From: Tolypeutes matacus | Lineage: Eukaryota > Chordata > Mammalia > Cingulata > Chlamyphoridae | Direction of reading: 5' to 3' | Assembly (NCBI GenBank): GCA_026826555.1 | Contig: JAKSZT010054324.1 | Span: forward strand, 7,019,581 to 7,083,580 | Length of the DNA: 64,000 nt | Part shown: positions 59,335 through 64,000 of the stretch, one piece after another | Position numbering within the stretch: the stretch's first letter is position 1 | Layout of the letters: each line of letters opens with the position of its first letter | The notes under the pieces: generated by a model | What the model saw: the letters and a program-made list of their open reading frames with translations, nothing else | Told to the model about the DNA's origin: nothing | Databases searched by the model: none | Translations under genes and position numbers: made by a program

Positions 59335-60505
59335 AGCACCGAAAATATTTAAAATTGACCCCTATCTCATACCATATCCAAACATTTATTCTAGAAGACT
59401 TGTAGTTCTAAATGTGAAAGTAAAAACTATAAAGCTTCTAGAAGATAATGCAGGTGAATATCATCTAGGTGAACTAGACTAAGAAATATTTCCTAAACAG
59501 ACTACAAAAAGTACTAAACAAAAAAAGTAATAAGTTGGGCCATATCATATTGAGAACTTCTTTTCATTTAAAAACACCATTAAGAGTATGAAAAGGTTAG
59601 CCAAAGCCTGGGAGAAGCTATTTACAACAAATATAATCAATAAAGGATCCATATCTAGAATAAATAAAGAACTCCAAACAATCAATAAGAAAAGTCAGAA
59701 ATCAATAGAAAAGATGGGTAAGAGACTGTAAACAGGAATTTCTAGAAGAGAATGTCTAAATGTCCAATAAATATATGAAAATGGACTCAACTTCATTAAT
59801 AGTCAAGAAAAGATAAAGACATATCTCTCCACACCCATCAGAGTTTTCAAATAACTGAAATTACACAGAGTTGGCTACTCTGAGGGAAAAAAGTAGTCAT
59901 ATGTTACTGGCAAAAATGTAAAACCATTTTAGATCTCTTCTTGGTATTACCTACTCAGGTTAACAATATCAAACCTAGTTATCCAGCAACTCTACACCTA
60001 GATATACACTCAACAGGTACACACATTAACCAAAAGACATACTTATGAAAATCCATAGCAGCATTATTCATAAAAACTGAACATCCATCAGTTGTAAAAT
60101 AAATAAATTATGGTATATTCATATAATGAGTCATTCTACATCCATGAAAGGAGCAAAATACATCCACTTTCAACAGCAGCAGTGAATCTTAGAAACATAA
60201 TTTAGCAAAGAAGCCAAGCACAAAAGAATATACTATGTATAACTTCATTTACATAAAGCTAAAGAGACAGGAAAAATTATTCTATGGTGTTAGAAGTCAA
60301 AACAGTGGTTACTTCTGGGGATGCAAGGAGTTCAGTGATTGGAAGGGGTCATGAGTAGGGTTTCCTGGGTGCTAGCAGTGTTCTATTTCTTGAGTAGGGA
60401 GGTGGTTTCACAAGTGAGTTGATTTTGAGAAAATTAATTCAACTGAACACTTATTATTTCTGCACTTTTCTGTGTGTGTTGTACTTCAATTAGGAATTTT
60501 TTTAG
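59335..60505 (+). mobile_element. Old L1 fragment (ORF2 C-terminus and 3'UTR)
   Basis: Decayed ORF2 from the region 'gcttctagaagataatgcag' through 'gaactccaaacaatcaataa', 'cactcaacaggtacacacat' and 'atccatagcagcattattca', followed by a 3'UTR with 'gtggttacttctggggatgc'. Typical of L1M-age elements. 5'-truncated. Stops throughout. Confidence 0.8.
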
Positions 60506-60559
60506 TAGTCAGATATAGACTTTCTTTGGAGAAAAAATAAGCAAGCAGTTAATTTCCTC

Positions 60560-60790
60560 AACTCCTACCAAATGCCAAGCACTTTGTCAAATAATCTAAT
60601 CTTTTTTTAAATGAAGTTCATGGAATTGTCCTTTTAAAATTAGGATCAACCCAGATTTAAAGATGAAGAAAGTAATATTCAGAGAGATTGGGTAATTTGT
60701 TCAAATTTAAAGACCAGTAATTTCCAGGACTGGGGTCCAAGGTCCACGACCTACTAATCCATACCCAGTGCCATCTCTACCATGCTTTGA
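60560..60790 (+). mobile_element. MIR SINE fossil
   Basis: 'caaatgccaagcactttgtc', 'attcagagagattgggtaat' and 'cagtgccatctctaccatgc' follow the MIR order. Confidence 0.7.
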
Positions 60791-61049
60791 TGAGCTTTAA
60801 GTTTGAAGTATAGATTTTTGCTTCACATCTGCAATCCACCAAGAAATCATATATAATAGGAGAGATATGCTAGTCTCCTGCTTGCTGCTAGGGTATTTTG
60901 TGTGCTGGAAGTACCTATCGGTGAAATCACTTCTGAAAAGCCTCAAGGCTCCGCCCATGTCCTTGGGCCCTTCTGAGGGCATCCTTTTACAAAGCTCCCT
61001 CGGATATGAATAACATAACCTTGTGACCTGGCCTCTGCCCTGTTATAGT

Positions 61050-61215
61050 AGTTAAGGCATGGATTTTTATATTAGACAGCCCTAAGTTTGAGTTCTTACT
61101 CTATTGGTACTATTTAACTTCTCTGTTTTCACCTCTGTAAAACCAGGATAATAAGACCTGCCTCCCAGAGCTAAGATGAGCACACATCTGAGTTCCTGAC
61201 AACTAAATAAGTTAA
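61050..61215 (+). mobile_element. MIR SINE fossil
   Basis: 'tagacagccctaagtttgag', 'cacctctgtaaaaccaggat' and 'aataagacctgcctcccaga' follow the MIR core order. Confidence 0.75.
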
Positions 61216-61219
61216 ATGC

Positions 61220-64000
61220 CAAGCAAATAATGTTCTTGGTGCTGTTTTTGTTTTCCATTGTTGTTCTAATTCTAAGTGACTCAAAGGCACATGAAGACAA
61301 TGGCCTCTGAAGTGGGCCTGGCAGGAGAGTTCGGAGCAATCCCTCTTTTGCATAGTATTTGGTCAATCATCCATAGTCTTTCTGTGGCAACGGTGAATGC
61401 ACGATGCAAAGAGAGTTGGAAACCAATGAGAACAAAAATTGAAAGATCGCCATGAAGGGTGAAGAATCCACAAAGTGGTAGGAGCTAAATAAGCAGAAGC
61501 TATGAAGGAAAAAAGTGAGCAAAGAAGCATTGTTGGCAGCACTGAACAAAGAAACCAAAAGAGAGATCATTTAGATAACAGGCATGGGCGGGGTACAAAA
61601 TCAGTGTGCAATGGATACTGTTTCCGTGGGATTCATTTTCAGATTTAGCATAACCAGAGCTGTTGTGTGGCTAATATATTGTTCTGAAGGGAAGAGAGTG
61701 AAGCTCAGCTTCCCTGTGAAGCCTCCTCTGTAGCTGCTGAGCACCACCTCTGTCCTCTGCCTGATTAACCTGAGCCTATCTCTGTCCTGTGCACCCAAAA
61801 GCCCTTCAACACCAGAAATAACCAACTAAGAGAGGAAGTTAACAGGTTTGCCTTAAAACCAAGTAAGTAAATCTGAGTTAGATTAACCAGATGGGTAACG
61901 CTTCAAGTTTTTACAAGAAAGCACTTACTTTTTACCTAGTGAGTGTTGTTTGTAATCCTTAAATTTTTCATTCAGAGACTAAGCAAACAATTTCTAAATC
62001 TAAAAAATAGTTGATAAGATCTTACCTGTCCGTAAAGAGAAAACTTCTGGAATTGGCCCACCCAACCACCAATCGAGGGTTTGCTATTCAACTGGAAGCT
62101 AGTCCCCAAATTGACAACATAACCCTAGGAAGAAATAAATACTCTTCAAAGTCTACCCAAATACAATCCAATCTGAAAAGTGGTGGTAAATAACCCACAT
62201 GCTAAAAGATGTAGACTTAGACCAATAATTTGGAGTCAAGAATAGTAGAACTGCTATACTAATCATTTATATTTATTTTAGAAAAACACAGGAAAAAGAG
62301 AGATAAGTAGTTTTGTGTGTAATGAAAACACCAGAAAATCTAAAAGCCATTTGCCACAAGATATTGTAATGCTTTACTTTTAGGGGCTGATGTTTTGCAT
62401 GTTAAATAGCTTTTTCCTTAGACAAATATTTAAATTAATATTTAAAATATTTTATTTTCTTTGGTTTCCATTGCCCATCAAGCAGGTGATGGGAGTATTG
62501 CTGGGCATCCTGAAAACTTTGATCTGCATGGTTATTTGACTAACCAGGGGTGAAATGTATTGCATCATTATTTACAAAATGAATATTATAAATTATTTTC
62601 TAGCTTGTTTCTTAGAATCATTTTACAGTTATGAACCCTATTTGACTACTGATCATTTGAGGTACCTATCATCTAGGTGAACTAGACTAGGTATATATCA
62701 TCTTGGTGAGAGAAATCATCTCTGCTGCAATTCAGACAAAGAAAGCAACTCGGTTGTGAACAAGGGCAATGTTCATTTTGCTGAACTTAGAATAATGTAG
62801 CAGAGCCTATAACAAGTAAACAGTGGACCAGCTTGGTTTTGCTCAATTTAGATTAACCTTTACAAGTAATGCAAAATTAGATTATGAAAATAAATTGAAA
62901 ATGGCATCTCCTTAGACTCACTTTGTACTCTGCATTTTCTTAAAGCTTTTATGTGACTGCCAAATATTAGTTCAGGGCCCCATTTGTATTTACAGCATTT
63001 TATCTTTTTTCTTGCAAAGATAAGCACCAGTCTTCAGAGAAAGCTTCTGACTATGGGATACAGAAAACGACTCTTCCCTGAGTGGTTAATGTTTCAAATA
63101 TGAGCACAGATAGCAGATGGTGAAAGGAGAATAAAAGAATTCAAGTTGTTCCATTGTTCAATGATAAGGATTTTTCCATCTGCTGGTTCAATACTAACTT
63201 GGTTTACATTCGCTTAGAGCCAATACAATTAAAACTCTATTTGAAGTAAGATGTTTCAGAAAAAAAAAACTTGAAACCTGAGAAATCCTTCTACAGGTTA
63301 CACCCATCCCTTAAATTGCAAATATGAGCATATAATAAAACTAAGATATAAAATACGTTTTTAAAAATTTCTAAACTCACATGCATTCTAGTAATTCTAA
63401 TGAAAACTACTTTATTTGATTGAAATATAAGTGGGCATCTGCTAGAATTTAAGGTTGTGGTGAAATAAAATGTTTCTATATGAATAATATGCAGGGGTAA
63501 AAGTCACAGATGATGAAATGGAAGACAATTGGTGAGTGAACTATATGGCAGCAGCTAACAAGGGAACAAGTTTGAATGGCTGATCTACTGAGATCAAAGA
63601 GCAAGTAATGAGGAGAAAAGCATAGCCATAGCTAACAACAACATCGTAGGGGGCTTCAGAGGACTTACACACTACAGTAGGTCTAATGAAGAAAGGAGTA
63701 TCCAGAAACACCTAGAAATCATGGCAATAAGCATTAACTATGAATCGTGAACAAGAATTCTAGGATATTACCCCTCAACAAGTTTACCCCAGTTAGAACA
63801 CTTCATCCAAGATCCTTTCAGAGAAAGAGTTCCCATTTGAAATACAATATTCATAATATTGGGAGTAGTTTTCCAGGGTAGCCTTCCCTTTTGTGCCAGA
63901 AACACTGTTAAACTGGGTATCTCTTTGGTACACATAAGCTCCACATGATATAAATAGATGTTCTACAAATGTTTGATAATCTTTGTGGAACTGATCTAAG
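61220..64000. other. 2.8 kb with no gene or clear repeat
   Basis: I see no coding frame with a recognisable motif, no RNA gene and no dated transposon. A short segment at 62667-62689 repeats a stretch of the old L1 at 59459-59481. 62900-63180 is ordinary non-repetitive sequence. Confidence 0.45.

Overview
The window is mammalian nuclear DNA with no host gene that I can recognise. It is AT-rich and filled with retrotransposons. The organism is almost certainly a xenarthran, most likely an armadillo (Dasypus type). The evidence is a set of tRNA-derived SINEs with the unit 'atgtggctcaa...gggttcggttccc', found as monomer, dimers and a trimer, which matches the DAS-SINEs described from Dasypus. 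The LTRs and the L1/half-L1 elements are also of lineage-specific type, alongside the mammal-wide MIR, L2 and old L1 fossils. Every longer open frame I could interpret is a decayed L1 or HAL1 protein, lies inside a repeat, or is unremarkable. The window reads as intergenic or deep intronic sequence.

Layout. 1-4.7 kb: two dimeric SINEs flanking an old L1, a 1.7-kb L1-3'UTR-like element (here 'family A'), an ancient HAL1-like fragment and a MIR. 4.7-11.5 kb: mostly repeat-poor, with one GC-rich young-looking SINE, a 64-bp family A insertion and MIRs. 11.99-14.88 kb: a nearly complete half-L1 (5'UTR, ORF1, 3'UTR, no ORF2). 15-22 kb: L2 fossils, a local tandem duplication, a trimeric SINE, and an older ORF1 element joined directly to the tail of ORF2. 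22-29 kb: a MaLR-like LTR, a family A copy, L2 and MIR, and a minus-strand L1 split by a 631-bp LTR. 29.97-42.29 kb: the centrepiece, a minus-strand L1 interrupted by an 8.1-kb plus-strand block. That block holds another L1 (5'UTR, ORF1, endonuclease, deleted RT, ORF2 tail, 3'UTR) and a family A unit; these in turn carry a SINE and an LTR. 43.4-46 kb: two family A copies with 5' inversions. 48.9-51.8 kb: a second nearly complete half-L1, carrying a (CCT)n tract and a 220-bp insert flanked by 17-bp repeats. 52-64 kb: L2, LTR, SINE, old L1 and MIR fossils between stretches with nothing recognisable.

How the parts work together. Nothing here looks like a working gene system. The biology is retrotransposition: a protein source (L1), non-autonomous riders (HAL1, SINEs, family A, the 220-bp insert), and insertions bounded by short target duplications. 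Nesting gives a relative age order. The strongest leads are family A, the half-L1 elements that share a 5' end with a nearby L1, the 220-bp insert of unknown source, and a tRNA-like segment inside an L1 5'UTR. All family names come from reading the sequence without a database search.
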